Positions 1 through 8,748 of a stretch of 64,000 bases of DNA are shown in pieces (within the stretch, counting starts at the first letter, position 1; each line of letters starts with the position of its first letter). The notes beneath the pieces were generated by a model that made no database searches, was not told where the DNA came from, and saw only the letters and a program-made list of their open reading frames with translations. Source of the stretch: Paenibacillus polysaccharolyticus (GTDB lineage Bacteria; Bacillota; Bacilli; Paenibacillales; Paenibacillaceae); NCBI RefSeq assembly GCF_900102085.1, contig NZ_FMVM01000016.1:62001-126000 (forward strand). The letters run 5' to 3'. Made by a program: the position numbers and the translations under genes.

Positions 1-33
1 TGTGATGCACTTGCTGCAAAAGCTGCCAAATAA
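1..33 (+). CDS. 3' end of an unidentified CDS (partial)
   Basis: One plus-strand frame is open from the window edge and ends in TAA at 31-33 with an Ala/Lys-rich tail (LAAKAAK). A strong hairpin follows at 60-94, which fits the end of a transcription unit. Only ten residues are visible, so no family can be named, and the frame could be fortuitous. Confidence 0.4.
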   Translation, partial: CDALAAKAAK

Positions 34-59
34 AAACGAGCTAAAACGAAAATAAAGTA

Positions 60-94
60 AAAACCGCTATGCAATCCTATGCATGGCGGTTTTT
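60..94. terminator. Bidirectional intrinsic terminator
   Basis: AAAACCGC (60-67) pairs with GCGGTTTT (86-93), extended by an inner TATGCA/TGCATG stem. There is a T-run on both sides, so it can end the plus-strand gene at 1-33 and the minus-strand PTS operon that stops at 179. Confidence 0.8.
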
Positions 95-178
95 ATATCT
101 TTTGGAAAAAGTGGTACAAAAGTGAATATATTAATTTAAAGGTATTGCTCGTCTGCTAATGCGTGCAGTCAGTTTACT

Positions 179-1939
179 TTAAGATGCGTTTGATCCGCTC
201 TGGTCGTCAGGACTGCCGCTCGCATCATTAAATATCTGCAAACGCTGTTCAATTTCACTGCTCGTTCTGAGGGTAAAACACTTGCGTGCCTCCTCCTTCG
301 CATCAGCAGCCGTAGTATTCAAAACTCTATGCTTCACGCGCAGCAAGGATTGAGGAGACATGCTGAGATGACGAATCCCGAGTTCCAGCCATAACGGAAT
401 GGAGCGCTCGTCCCCTGCCATCTCACCACACACACTAACGTCAATCCCAGCCGTATGTGCTGCGTCTACGGTCGCTCGTAGCATACGCAGAACAGCCGGA
501 TGATACGGATGATACATATGAGCAATCTGTTCATTCATTCGGTCTACCGCTAGAACATACTGTACCAGATCGTTCGTTCCGATACTGAAGAAATCTGCTT
601 CTTCCGCAAGAAGATCTGCAATCATCACGGCAGCAGGGACTTCAATCATAATGCCTACCTGAATATTTGCATCGTAGGCCAAGCCCCGTTCATCCAGATC
701 AGCCATCGCTTCCCGAAGGATTTCGTTAGCTTGTTGTAACTCCTCAACCGATGAGATCATGGGATACATAATTTTCACATTGCCCGCTGCGCTTGCACGT
801 AGAATGGCCGTTAATTGTGTTTTGAACAGATCCTTACGATCCAAACTGATTCGAATGGCTCGATAGCCCAGAAACGGATTATCTTCTTCCGGTAATTCAA
901 AATAATCGAGCTCTTTGTCGCCCCCAATGTCGAGTGTGCGAATCACAACCGCCTGTCCAGCTGTTTTCTCGGCAACAAGCCGGTACACCTCATACTGTTC
1001 CTGCTCTCCAGGGAAGGTCGAACGATCCATATACAGGAATTCAGTTCGGAACAAACCTACACCTTTGGCTCCGTGTTTCAAAGCCAGATCAAGCTCCTTC
1101 ACGGAGCTGATGTTGGAAGCAAGCTTCAGCACAGATCCATCCTTGGTCACCGCATCTACGGTGGCAAGCACCTGCAACTGTTCTTTTTTCTGCATCTCCT
1201 TGTTGCGAAGCATCGTGTAACGTTCAATGGTTTTGCGATCCGGGTCTGTGAACACCAACCCATTATCACCGTCAACGACAAGCATGTCCCCTGTTTCGAC
1301 CGGCATGCCAAGACTCGCTTCCAATCCGGAAACGAGAGGAATCCCGAGTGCACGTGCCATAATGGCCGAGTGAGACGTTTTACCTCCAATAAGCGTAACG
1401 ATACCCAAAACATAGCTTGGATTTAAATGCGCCAATTGAGACGGTGACAGCTCTTTAGCAACGAGAATGTAAGGTTGTGTATCTGAAGGTAACGTAATCT
1501 CAGGTGCACCCAGAAGATGTTTAAGCAGGCGGTTACCGACATCCTTGATATCGATCGCCCGCTCCTTCATATATTCATCTTCCAGAAGGTCAAACATGGT
1601 GACAAAGTGGTCTATCGCCTCTTTTACCGCCACCTCTGCCGCCTTATACTGACGCTCAATAATCCCGCGGATCTCATTCATGAAAACCGGATCTTCCAGA
1701 ATCGCCAGATGCGCATCAAAGATGCTGGATTCCTCAGGTCCTACAACTTCTTTGAACTCATTTTTGATATATTCGATCTCATCCTTCGATGTCCGTATCC
1801 CCTCGTACAGCCGTTCGAATTCCTGGGCAAGATCCACCGAATCCATCTTCTGGTCGGGTAGATCCCATTCCCAGCTGGGCAGGACAAATGCTTTGCCGAT
1901 GGCGATGCCTGCAGCTCCATTGATGCCTTGTATCTTCAT
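179..1939 (-). CDS. ptsI: Phosphoenolpyruvate-protein phosphotransferase (PTS enzyme I)
   Basis: Cytoplasmic enzyme I takes phosphate from PEP and passes it to HPr, the first step of sugar phosphotransfer. At 586 aa it has normal family length. The N-terminal HPr-binding/His domain carries GGKTSHSAIMAR with the phosphorylated His at residue 190. The PEP-binding barrel follows (RTEFLYMDR, GTNDLVQY, and the Cys loop SVCGEMAGD). The ATG overlaps the TGA of the upstream EIICBA gene (ATGA), so the two are translationally coupled. No ptsH lies between them, so HPr must be encoded elsewhere. Downstream is the terminator at 60-94. Confidence 0.96.
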   Translation of the reverse strand: MKIQGINGAAGIAIGKAFVLPSWEWDLPDQKMDSVDLAQEFERLYEGIRTSKDEIEYIKNEFKEVVGPEESSIFDAHLAILEDPVFMNEIRGIIERQYKAAEVAVKEAIDHFVTMFDLLEDEYMKERAIDIKDVGNRLLKHLLGAPEITLPSDTQPYILVAKELSPSQLAHLNPSYVLGIVTLIGGKTSHSAIMARALGIPLVSGLEASLGMPVETGDMLVVDGDNGLVFTDPDRKTIERYTMLRNKEMQKKEQLQVLATVDAVTKDGSVLKLASNISSVKELDLALKHGAKGVGLFRTEFLYMDRSTFPGEQEQYEVYRLVAEKTAGQAVVIRTLDIGGDKELDYFELPEEDNPFLGYRAIRISLDRKDLFKTQLTAILRASAAGNVKIMYPMISSVEELQQANEILREAMADLDERGLAYDANIQVGIMIEVPAAVMIADLLAEEADFFSIGTNDLVQYVLAVDRMNEQIAHMYHPYHPAVLRMLRATVDAAHTAGIDVSVCGEMAGDERSIPLWLELGIRHLSMSPQSLLRVKHRVLNTTAADAKEEARKCFTLRTSSEIEQRLQIFNDASGSPDDQSGSNAS

Positions 1940-3816
1940 TCTACCCCTCCAACGTTCCTGTCATAGAGCACCACGGACATGACGGATGCCTGACCTTTCT
2001 TCACTTGCTTGAATGGAGCAAAACTCCATGATTTTACACGATCCGGATTCGTAATGACCATCGGAGTCGTGAGTGACGCCGCTTGTTCCCTTAATACGGC
2101 CAGATCAAATTTGATCAGCAGTTGTCCAGGCTCAACCGTATCGCCTTCTTGCACAAACGCTTCAAAATGCCCTTTCAGCTGTGAGGTATCGATCCCGATA
2201 TGAAGCAGAACCTCCAGTCCCTCTCGTGTAGAAATGCCTAGGGCATGCATCGTTGGATACAAATGCATGATCGTTCCAAAGACAGGCGACACCAGTTCTC
2301 CTCGCTCCGGTACAAAAGCAACACCGTCTCCAACGAGCTTGGCTGCAAAAATCTGATCTGGAACTTCCTCAATCGGAAGCATTTTCCCCTGCACAGGTGC
2401 TGCGAACAGTACCTGCTGCAAATCCCGTTCCAGCAACTTCGCAATCTCTTCCCGAATCAGTTCGGAATAGGTGCCGAATACAACCTGCACGTTACCGCCG
2501 CCGAGCTTGATCAGTCCAGCAGAACCCAGATTCTTCATTGCACCCGTATCGATCAACCGATCATCGTGAACCGTCAGACGCAGGCGTGTAATACATGCCT
2601 CCACCTGCACGATGTTGCTTTTCCCGCCCAATGCTTCGAGAATCAACGGAGCTTGATAAGGGATATTTCCAACCCAATCTTCCAGCATAGACCCTTCTTC
2701 TCGCCCTGGTGTCGGGATTTTGAACGTACGAATCGCCCAGCGGAACAGAAAATAATAGACCAGCCCATATAGTATGCCAATCGGAATGAGCTTCCAAGCA
2801 TTCTCAGACAGATGGAAATTGAGTATGTAATCAATAACGCCAGCCGAGTATGAGAAACCATGCCTTATATCTAGCCAATAACTTAGCCACATGGCCACCC
2901 CGGACATCACTGCATGTACGATAAACAGATACGGCGCCGCGAAAAGAAAAGCAAACTCGATCTGCTCGGACACCCCTGTTAAAAAACAGACCAATGCAGA
3001 AGTCAGAAACGTTTTTCTGATTTTTGGTTTTAGATCTTCCCTGGCCTCTTGAATAATGGCAAATGCAATCGCAGGGATAGCAAACATCATAATCGGGAAA
3101 AGTCCAGCCATGAAAAATCCAGCTGACGGATCACCAGCAAAGAAACGTGGTAAATCCCCTTGCACAATATTGCCACTCGGCGTTTCATAGGTTCCTAGCT
3201 GGAACCAGAATACGTTATTGAGCAGATGATGAAGCCCAAAAGCAACCAGCACCCTGTATAACACACCATAGATGAACAATCCGAAACCGCCAAGACTGTA
3301 TTCCCATGTTGCAATGGAATTCAGGCCATGTTGCAGAACCGGAGCAAGCCATAACATAAAGCAGGAAAAAAGAGCCGAACAGAGTCCGACGATAAGCAAA
3401 ACAAACCTTGATCCGCCGAAAAATTGCAAGATTTCGGGCAGTTTGATACTTTTGAACCGATTATGCATTCCACCGGCTAACGCACCGAGTATAATTCCAA
3501 TTAATGATGCAGGTTGCACCGTGCCATCCCCGAAATTTCGGGTAACCTGATCATAGATAACGATACCAGCCAGCGCTGCAAGTCCAGCTTGACCGGCCTG
3601 GTTGGAGAGCCCCAGCGCCACACCGACAGCGAACAAATACGGCAAAAAATAAAAAATACCGTGTCCGGCCACGGTAGACACTTCACCAACAACTTTCATT
3701 CCCCAGGCGTCCCAGGGCAGACTGCCCACACTGAGCAAAATGGCAGCAGCGGGCAGGACCATTGTAGGCAGCATAACCGCTCTTCCGAGCTGCTGCAAGG
3801 ATCCGAGCCAATTCAT
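1936..3816 (-). CDS. PTS EIICBA permease, glucose/N-acetylglucosamine family
   Basis: This 626 aa fusion imports and phosphorylates a sugar. Residues 1-370 are the membrane EIIC domain, including FAGDPSAGFFMAGLFPIMMF. EIIB has its phospho-Cys at C408 (EACITRLRL). C-terminal EIIA has its phospho-His at H539 (LLHIGIDT), with H524 as the second active-site His. The EIIC motifs read closer to NagE-type than to PtsG-type proteins, so glucose versus GlcNAc is undecided. The ATG follows AGGAGAGG by a short gap. A sigma-A-like promoter at 3841-3869 leaves a leader of only about 20 nt, with no room for a GlcT/RAT antiterminator. Confidence 0.93.
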   Translation of the reverse strand: MNWLGSLQQLGRAVMLPTMVLPAAAILLSVGSLPWDAWGMKVVGEVSTVAGHGIFYFLPYLFAVGVALGLSNQAGQAGLAALAGIVIYDQVTRNFGDGTVQPASLIGIILGALAGGMHNRFKSIKLPEILQFFGGSRFVLLIVGLCSALFSCFMLWLAPVLQHGLNSIATWEYSLGGFGLFIYGVLYRVLVAFGLHHLLNNVFWFQLGTYETPSGNIVQGDLPRFFAGDPSAGFFMAGLFPIMMFAIPAIAFAIIQEAREDLKPKIRKTFLTSALVCFLTGVSEQIEFAFLFAAPYLFIVHAVMSGVAMWLSYWLDIRHGFSYSAGVIDYILNFHLSENAWKLIPIGILYGLVYYFLFRWAIRTFKIPTPGREEGSMLEDWVGNIPYQAPLILEALGGKSNIVQVEACITRLRLTVHDDRLIDTGAMKNLGSAGLIKLGGGNVQVVFGTYSELIREEIAKLLERDLQQVLFAAPVQGKMLPIEEVPDQIFAAKLVGDGVAFVPERGELVSPVFGTIMHLYPTMHALGISTREGLEVLLHIGIDTSQLKGHFEAFVQEGDTVEPGQLLIKFDLAVLREQAASLTTPMVITNPDRVKSWSFAPFKQVKKGQASVMSVVLYDRNVGGVE

Positions 3817-3840
3817 GGCGACCTCTCCTTTCTATCCTAG

Positions 3841-3869
3841 ATGGTAAGCTTTACACAGCATTTTGTCAA
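3841..3869 (-). promoter_or_regulatory. Sigma-A-type promoter of the EIICBA-ptsI operon
   Basis: On the minus strand TTGACA (3864-3869), a 17-nt spacer and TACCAT (3841-3846) stand just upstream of the RBS and ATG at 3816. The spacing is ideal and the -35 is perfect. Confidence 0.7.
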
Positions 3870-3893
3870 AACAAAAGCATCATGTTTAACAGG

Positions 3894-3925
3894 AAAAATC
3901 CCGTGTCTTAGAAAAGACGCGGGAT
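3894..3925 (-). terminator. Intrinsic terminator after the CoA-binding protein gene
   Basis: A 12-bp stem (ATCCCGCGTCTT/AAGACACGGGAT in the minus-strand sense, one wobble) with a 4-nt loop is followed by TTTTT. It separates the aroA unit from the PTS operon. Confidence 0.85.
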
Positions 3926-3990
3926 GTTCATTACAATCCTGAATTGGATATGCGATGCCAAGAACGAATTCATGACGACAGCTTGGCCTC

Positions 3991-4425
3991 TTAGCCGCGG
4001 CCAGCGCCGCGCAGAACGATGGAATCTTCTACCTTGATACAACGATTGGTGACTGCAGTCATGCCGTTCTCTGCCGCAATCTGGACAGCCTCATCGTTAT
4101 GAATGCCGAGTTGAAGCCATAATACATTGGCCTTGATCGCAGCAGCTTCACGAGCGACTTCCGCGCAGAACTCCTCACGCCGAAAAACATTAACAATATC
4201 TACAGGCTCGGGGATATCTGCGAGTGTGGCATACACCTTCTCGCCAAGAATCTCTCCCTGTGCTTGCGGATTAACAGGGATAATGCGGTATCCTCTGCTC
4301 TGCATCGCTTCCGCGACCATATACGAGGTACGATCTGATTTGTCCGATAAGCCGACAACAGCGATGTTGCCTGCATTGCGCAAAATGTGTCCAATTTCTT
4401 CTCGAGTAGGGTTGTTAAATTCCAT
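3991..4425 (-). CDS. CoA-binding domain protein (YccU type)
   Basis: 144 aa, the size of the YccU/CoA_binding_2 family, a stand-alone Rossmann fold related to succinyl-CoA synthetase alpha. Visible signs are the glycine-poor N-terminal motif AVVGLSDKSDRTSYMVAEAM, then IIPVNP and VDIVNVFRR strands, and a C-terminal MTAVTNRCIKVE with the conserved Cys. The exact role is unknown. The ATG at 4425 is preferred over an in-frame TTG two codons earlier because AGGATGG is then about 9 nt upstream. It starts 37 bp after aroA and ends before a terminator, so the two probably share a transcript. Confidence 0.85.
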   Translation of the reverse strand: MEFNNPTREEIGHILRNAGNIAVVGLSDKSDRTSYMVAEAMQSRGYRIIPVNPQAQGEILGEKVYATLADIPEPVDIVNVFRREEFCAEVAREAAAIKANVLWLQLGIHNDEAVQIAAENGMTAVTNRCIKVEDSIVLRGAGRG

Positions 4426-4461
4426 GTTCAAGCACCATCCTTTTCTGCTTAACGTGTTAAT

Positions 4462-5757
4462 TTACTCTTTTACCCACTGAACCGAGGCGCCAAGCGCCTG
4501 CAAATGATCAAAATATTGCGGATATGACTTGGCTACATGGTGTGCATCCCGAATACGGATAGGCTGCTTGGCTCGCAGACCCACGACAGTAAGCGCCATA
4601 ATGACACGGTGGTCATAGTGAGCATTAATCTCTACGCCGCCCTCGACACCTTCCGGACGCCCGTGTACGATAATCTCAGCCTGACGCTCCTCAACGTTCG
4701 CTCCGGCCTTGCGCAGTTCATTTAAGTAATCCGTAATTCGGTCACATTCCTTGTAACGCAGGTTCTCTACATTATAAAACCGTGACGTACCTTCCGCAAA
4801 TACTGCTGCCGCTACCATAGCCAATACAGCATCCGTAGCCGCATCTCCGTCGAATTCGACCGCCTTCAATCGGCCATTTCCTTGAACATGAACCACATCA
4901 TTCTCATGAGTGAGCGGCACTTCCATCATACGCAACACATCGACGATGGCACGTTCCCCTTGCTTGCTCTGCTCCATCAGCCTGAGAATTTTCACATCAG
5001 ACTGTGTAACTGCTGCGGCAGCAAGTACGGCAGCCGAGCCAGGGTAATCCCCTTGCACAGTATACGTTGTTGGCTTGTATGCCTGTCCGCCAGGTACACG
5101 GAAGGACATGTAATCATCGCTTGCGTGGATGATGATCCCTGCTTGTTCAAGAACCTCCAGCGTCTGACCGATGACCACTTTGGATTTCAAATCATTCAGA
5201 ACCTCAATTGTGCTGTCTTCAGCAAGCAACGGAGTAACAAACAGCAAGGCGCTCAAATACTGAGAGCTTACAGAACCAGACACGCGAATATGTCCGCCTT
5301 TGGCCTGGCCGCCTTTAATTGTAATCGGCAGTCGCCCTTGCTGATGATCTACCTGTACCCCCATTTGACCAAGTGCATCAATCAAATCATCATGCGGCCG
5401 TTTACCCAGTGAATCAGGGTATGTATTCACAAAAGTTACCTCAGGGCATAGTGCGGTAACCCCCATCAGGAAACGAAGTACTGCCCCGGCATTGCCTACG
5501 TTTAATTCACGTACATCACGGGGGTGGCTTCCGAAACCTTGAATGACGATTTTGCTGTCGTCTTCTTCCAGCACAGCGCCCAGATCGCGAATACATCTGC
5601 GCATCGCATCGCTGTCCTCACTATGTGCCGGAAAATGAATCGTGCTTGTTCCTTCCGCCAGCGCAGCGGCCAGCAGGTAACGGGTGGTGTAGTTTTTGGA
5701 GGACAAAGCTCCGATTTCCCCGTTCAAATTAGGGGTAGGGTTAACAATAACGTCCAT
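4462..5757 (-). CDS. aroA: 3-phosphoshikimate 1-carboxyvinyltransferase (EPSP synthase), divergent
   Basis: Cytoplasmic enzyme that joins PEP to shikimate-3-phosphate in the chorismate pathway. 431 aa. EPSPS features are SGSVSSQYLSALL, CDRITDYLNELRKAG, DHRVIMALTVVGL and HVAKSYPQYFDHL, which match the E. coli SSQ, R344, R386 and K411 regions. Two signatures are unusual: the N-terminal lysine loop is SSKNYTTR (Asn where most have Ser), and the GNAGT-MRP loop reads GNAGAVLRF, so Thr97 and Pro101 (E. coli numbering) are Ala and Phe. AAAGGAG sits at good distance from the ATG. MurA is unlikely because the EPSPS-specific motifs are intact. Confidence 0.9.
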   Translation of the reverse strand: MDVIVNPTPNLNGEIGALSSKNYTTRYLLAAALAEGTSTIHFPAHSEDSDAMRRCIRDLGAVLEEDDSKIVIQGFGSHPRDVRELNVGNAGAVLRFLMGVTALCPEVTFVNTYPDSLGKRPHDDLIDALGQMGVQVDHQQGRLPITIKGGQAKGGHIRVSGSVSSQYLSALLFVTPLLAEDSTIEVLNDLKSKVVIGQTLEVLEQAGIIIHASDDYMSFRVPGGQAYKPTTYTVQGDYPGSAAVLAAAAVTQSDVKILRLMEQSKQGERAIVDVLRMMEVPLTHENDVVHVQGNGRLKAVEFDGDAATDAVLAMVAAAVFAEGTSRFYNVENLRYKECDRITDYLNELRKAGANVEERQAEIIVHGRPEGVEGGVEINAHYDHRVIMALTVVGLRAKQPIRIRDAHHVAKSYPQYFDHLQALGASVQWVKE

Positions 5758-5832
5758 GGATGATATTCTCCTTTTATTGATTGTAATAGTGAAGCTGCAT
5801 AAATGGTTTTAGTGAGTCTCTGTAAGGCCAAA

Positions 5833-5862
5833 TTGACATCCCCTGGTTCCCTTGGGTATCAT
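5833..5862 (+). promoter_or_regulatory. Sigma-A-type promoter for the rhodanese gene
   Basis: TTGACA (5833-5838), an 18-nt spacer and TATCAT (5857-5862), 38 bp before the ATG at 5901. Confidence 0.55.
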
Positions 5863-5900
5863 TATAGGCGTTAAGTCCATATAGAAAAGAGGACCTGAAT

Positions 5901-6206
5901 ATGACACAAATCGCAGAAATTCAACCATCCGAGCTACGTCGCCGTTTACAAGCGGGGGAGAAGCTACAGATGATAGACGTCCGCGAGGACGAAGAGGTCG
6001 CGCAAGGCATGATTGCCGGTGCCAAACATATTCCACTGGGACAGATTCCAGATCGCTTGTCGGAGATTGATAAGTCCGGTGAGATCGTGATCATCTGCCG
6101 TAGCGGTTATCGCAGTGAACGAGCTTGTGAATATCTGCAACAGCTTGGATACGACGGCTGTACCAATATGGTCGGCGGTATGCTGGAGTGGCAACAAGAA
6201 GATTAA
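5901..6206 (+). CDS. Single-domain rhodanese-like sulfurtransferase
   Basis: 101 aa, one rhodanese domain. Rhodaneses of this type carry a persulfide on an active-site Cys and hand sulfur to partner proteins. The catalytic loop ICRSGYRSE, with Cys near residue 72, follows the IDVRE and GAKHIPLGQIP motifs, and the C-terminus has the usual VGGMLEWQ. It has its own promoter and terminator on the strand opposite to the flanking aro genes, so it is monocistronic. The sulfur acceptor cannot be inferred. Confidence 0.92.
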   Translation: MTQIAEIQPSELRRRLQAGEKLQMIDVREDEEVAQGMIAGAKHIPLGQIPDRLSEIDKSGEIVIICRSGYRSERACEYLQQLGYDGCTNMVGGMLEWQQED

Positions 6207-6283
6207 AAAGTTAGGGCCATTGTTATCGCTGGCGAACCTTTCAAAATGTTAATTTCCAATGGAGCACACACTCTGCTTTTCCC

Positions 6284-6309
6284 AAAACGGGCCCACATGG
6301 CCCGTTTTT
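6284..6309. terminator. Intrinsic terminator between rhodanese and aroK
   Basis: Perfect 10-bp stem AAAACGGGCC/GGCCCGTTTT with a 5-nt loop and T-runs on both strands. It can serve the converging rhodanese and shikimate kinase genes. Confidence 0.85.
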
Positions 6310-6347
6310 CAATCTTCCTCTCTCGTTCAACTTCGATGATAACAAGC

Positions 6348-6857
6348 TTAGACGCGGTAATGCGCTAAAATTAAATGAGTCACTTCGGCCGCAGACAACG
6401 CAGTAGTATCCACCGTGTAATCCGCAAAACGATATGCATCTTTGCGTTCTTCCATTATCGTGCGAATGCGTTCCTCGGCATTACCTGCAAGTAGTGGACG
6501 GTTATCACACCCGCTCACACGTTCCACAATGACCTCAGGGTCTGCGGTTAGGGCAACAACCCAGCCATTCGCTGACATCGATTCACAGTTGTCCGGTCGA
6601 AGTACGACCCCGCCTCCAGTTGCAATGACCTGTCCTTCGTTTTTAAGGACCGTGCACAACACCCGGTTCTCTACGTCACGAAAGTACGCTTCTCCCTTGC
6701 CCGCAAACAATTCCGGAATGGTACAGCCTTCCTCCTGTTCAATCGCGGCATCCACATCGATTAACCGGTATCCCAGCTCATGAGAAAGCATATCAGCAAC
6801 AGTTGATTTGCCCGTTCCCATCATGCCAATGAGAATAATATTTTTAGACTTGCTCAA
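6348..6857 (-). CDS. aroK: Shikimate kinase
   Basis: Phosphorylates shikimate at the 3-OH with ATP, giving the substrate of EPSP synthase encoded 0.6 kb away. 169 aa, normal length. Walker A is GMMGTGKST, the shikimate site has DVDAAIEQ, FRDVE and GGGVVLR, and the lid Arg lies in NRPLL. The frame can be extended to a GTG at 6866, but TTG at 6857 is chosen because AAAGGAG then sits 8 nt upstream, whereas the GTG overlaps that site. Confidence 0.93.
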   Translation of the reverse strand: MSKSKNIILIGMMGTGKSTVADMLSHELGYRLIDVDAAIEQEEGCTIPELFAGKGEAYFRDVENRVLCTVLKNEGQVIATGGGVVLRPDNCESMSANGWVVALTADPEVIVERVSGCDNRPLLAGNAEERIRTIMEERKDAYRFADYTVDTTALSAAEVTHLILAHYRV

Positions 6858-7053
6858 GGTGTACACTCCTTTAATTCAAGCATTTCGTGAGCACTTTTGT
6901 CCTATCATAACACAGCCCTGCGAACGGGGGAAGGCCATGCCTGTACCAAGCTTCCTTTCGAGCCACGACCGTATATACTGTCCCTCCTCTCCCAATGATC
7001 TTCATTCATTCATTAATGTTACTCAACAGACTTTTAGTTTCTCTTATCGTATG

Positions 7054-7108
7054 AAAAAAGAGGAACCTGGTGGTTGTCGGTTTAAACCGATCCTCCAAGT
7101 CCCTCTTT
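7054..7108 (-). terminator. Intrinsic terminator after gnd
   Basis: A long imperfect hairpin in the minus-strand sense (AAAGAGG and CTTGG pairing with CCAGG and CCTCTTT, plus an inner CGGTTTAAACCG) runs into TTTTTT, 20 bp after the gnd stop codon. Confidence 0.75.
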
Positions 7109-7127
7109 ACATGCTATGATTCGAATA

Positions 7128-8537
7128 CTACTCCATCCAGTTGTGATGGAAGCTTCCTTCTTTGTCGACACGTTTGAATGTGTGTGCGCCGAAGTAGTCA
7201 CGTTGTGCTTGCAGCAAGTTTGCTGGCAAACGCTCTGTACGGTAGCTGTCGTAGTAAGACAACGCGCTGGAGAAGCCTGGTACCGGAATACCTTGTTTCA
7301 CCGCAACGGCTACCACTTCACGCCATGCATCCTGGTAGGATTCCACGATGTTTTGGAAGTATGGATCAAGGAGCAGGTTTTTCAGGGCTGCATCTTTGTC
7401 GTATGCTTCCTTGATGTTTTGCAGGAACTGCGAACGGATAATGCAACCGCCGCGGAAGATCATCGCGATGTTGCCGTATTTCAGATCCCAGCCATATTCG
7501 TCGGATGCGGCACGCATCTGTGCGAAACCTTGAGCGTAGGATACGATTTTACTTGCGAACAGCGCTTTGCGCACGCTCTCGATGAACGCTTTTTTGTCAC
7601 CGGAGAACGCTTCGGCCTTAGGTCCGCTCAGGATTTTGCTTGCAGCGATACGCTCGTCTTTCATCGCCGACAAGAAACGGGAGAATACGGATTCCGTAAT
7701 CATGGACAATGGTACGCCGAGATCCAGCGCGCTTTGGCTTGTCCATTTACCTGTTCCCTTTTGTCCAGCGGCATCCAAAATGACATCAACCATCGGTTTG
7801 CCCGTTTCCGGATCGTATTTGGAGAAGATGTCCGCAGTGATCTCGATCAGGTAGCTGTCGAGTTCGCCTTGGTTCCACTCTGTGAAAATTTGATGCAATT
7901 CCTCTACCGATACATTCAGTACCGATTTCAGCAAGTGGTATGCTTCACCAATCAACTGCATGTCACCGTATTCGATACCGTTATGCACCATTTTAACGTA
8001 GTGTCCCGCACCGTCAGGTCCGATATATGTACAACATGGGTCGTCACCGACTTTGGCCGAGATCGCCGTCAGGATCGGTTCCACCAGTTTATAAGCACTT
8101 TCTTGTCCGCCTGGCATAATGGAAGGTCCTTTCAGTGCACCTTCTTCACCGCCGGATACGCCTGTACCGATAAAGCGAATGCCTTTGTCTTCCAGTTCTT
8201 TACTGCGGCGAACCGTGTCAGGGAAATAGGCATTTCCGCCGTCGATGATGATATCTCCTTGATCCAAATGAGGAAGCAATTGCTCGATAGTAGCATCTGT
8301 AGCTTTACCTGCTTGTACCATGATCAGAATTTTGCGCGGGGATTCCAGGGAGGCTACGAATTCTTCAATGGAGAATGTACCTGTCAGGTTTCTGCCCTCG
8401 GCTTCTTTCAGCAGGTCATGTGTCTTCTCTGGGGAACGGTTAAATACCGATACTGAAAATCCTCTGCTTTCAATATTAAAGGCCAAATTTTTACCCATGA
8501 CTGCCAGGCCGATTACGCCGATTTGTTGTTTTGTCAT
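7128..8537 (-). CDS. gnd: 6-phosphogluconate dehydrogenase, decarboxylating (pentose phosphate pathway)
   Basis: Oxidises 6-phosphogluconate to ribulose-5-phosphate and CO2 with NADP+. 469 aa, typical long form. The N-terminal nucleotide site reads [14 protein letters not shown]. The signature [11 protein letters not shown] and the catalytic Lys of [19 protein letters not shown] follow, then [10 protein letters not shown] and the C-terminal tail [13 protein letters not shown]. The start is the ATG four codons inside the open frame, which has GGAGG 5 nt upstream. Transcribed alone, ending at a terminator. Confidence 0.96.
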   Translation of the reverse strand: MTKQQIGVIGLAVMGKNLAFNIESRGFSVSVFNRSPEKTHDLLKEAEGRNLTGTFSIEEFVASLESPRKILIMVQAGKATDATIEQLLPHLDQGDIIIDGGNAYFPDTVRRSKELEDKGIRFIGTGVSGGEEGALKGPSIMPGGQESAYKLVEPILTAISAKVGDDPCCTYIGPDGAGHYVKMVHNGIEYGDMQLIGEAYHLLKSVLNVSVEELHQIFTEWNQGELDSYLIEITADIFSKYDPETGKPMVDVILDAAGQKGTGKWTSQSALDLGVPLSMITESVFSRFLSAMKDERIAASKILSGPKAEAFSGDKKAFIESVRKALFASKIVSYAQGFAQMRAASDEYGWDLKYGNIAMIFRGGCIIRSQFLQNIKEAYDKDAALKNLLLDPYFQNIVESYQDAWREVVAVAVKQGIPVPGFSSALSYYDSYRTERLPANLLQAQRDYFGAHTFKRVDKEGSFHHNWME

Positions 8538-8680
8538 CTGGTCCTCCATCCTTTACTCCAATTAATTTTATTGAAAAAAAATCTCAACAATACACCCATT
8601 TTAACGGTTTTATGTATGAAAGTGAACCCTCCACCCGAGCCGGATAGCGGGAAATCGCTGTAATCAGCAAAGGTGTTCAT

Positions 8681-8699
8681 CGTATTTTCATAAAATACG
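8681..8699. repeat. 19-bp inverted repeat between divergent gnd and SUFU genes
   Basis: CGTATTTT-CAT-AAAATACG is a perfect 8+3+8 palindrome, followed at once by an AT-rich TTATTATAGT that could be a -10 region for the gene at 8749. Its position suggests an operator, but no known regulator motif is recognised. Confidence 0.45.
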
Positions 8700-8748
8700 T
8701 TATTATAGTAAGAGTAATGAATCACCATCAGAGTGGAGGAACTTGTGA

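Noticed and set aside
3817-3893. GlcT/LicT-type antiterminator (RAT) leader upstream of the PTS operon
   Set aside because: Only about 20 nt separate the predicted start site and the RBS; no hairpin or RAT sequence is present.
7116-8456. 446-aa plus-strand ORF
   Set aside because: Exact antisense of gnd; composition is Cys/Phe/His-rich and has no ribosome site. A shadow of a high-codon-bias gene.
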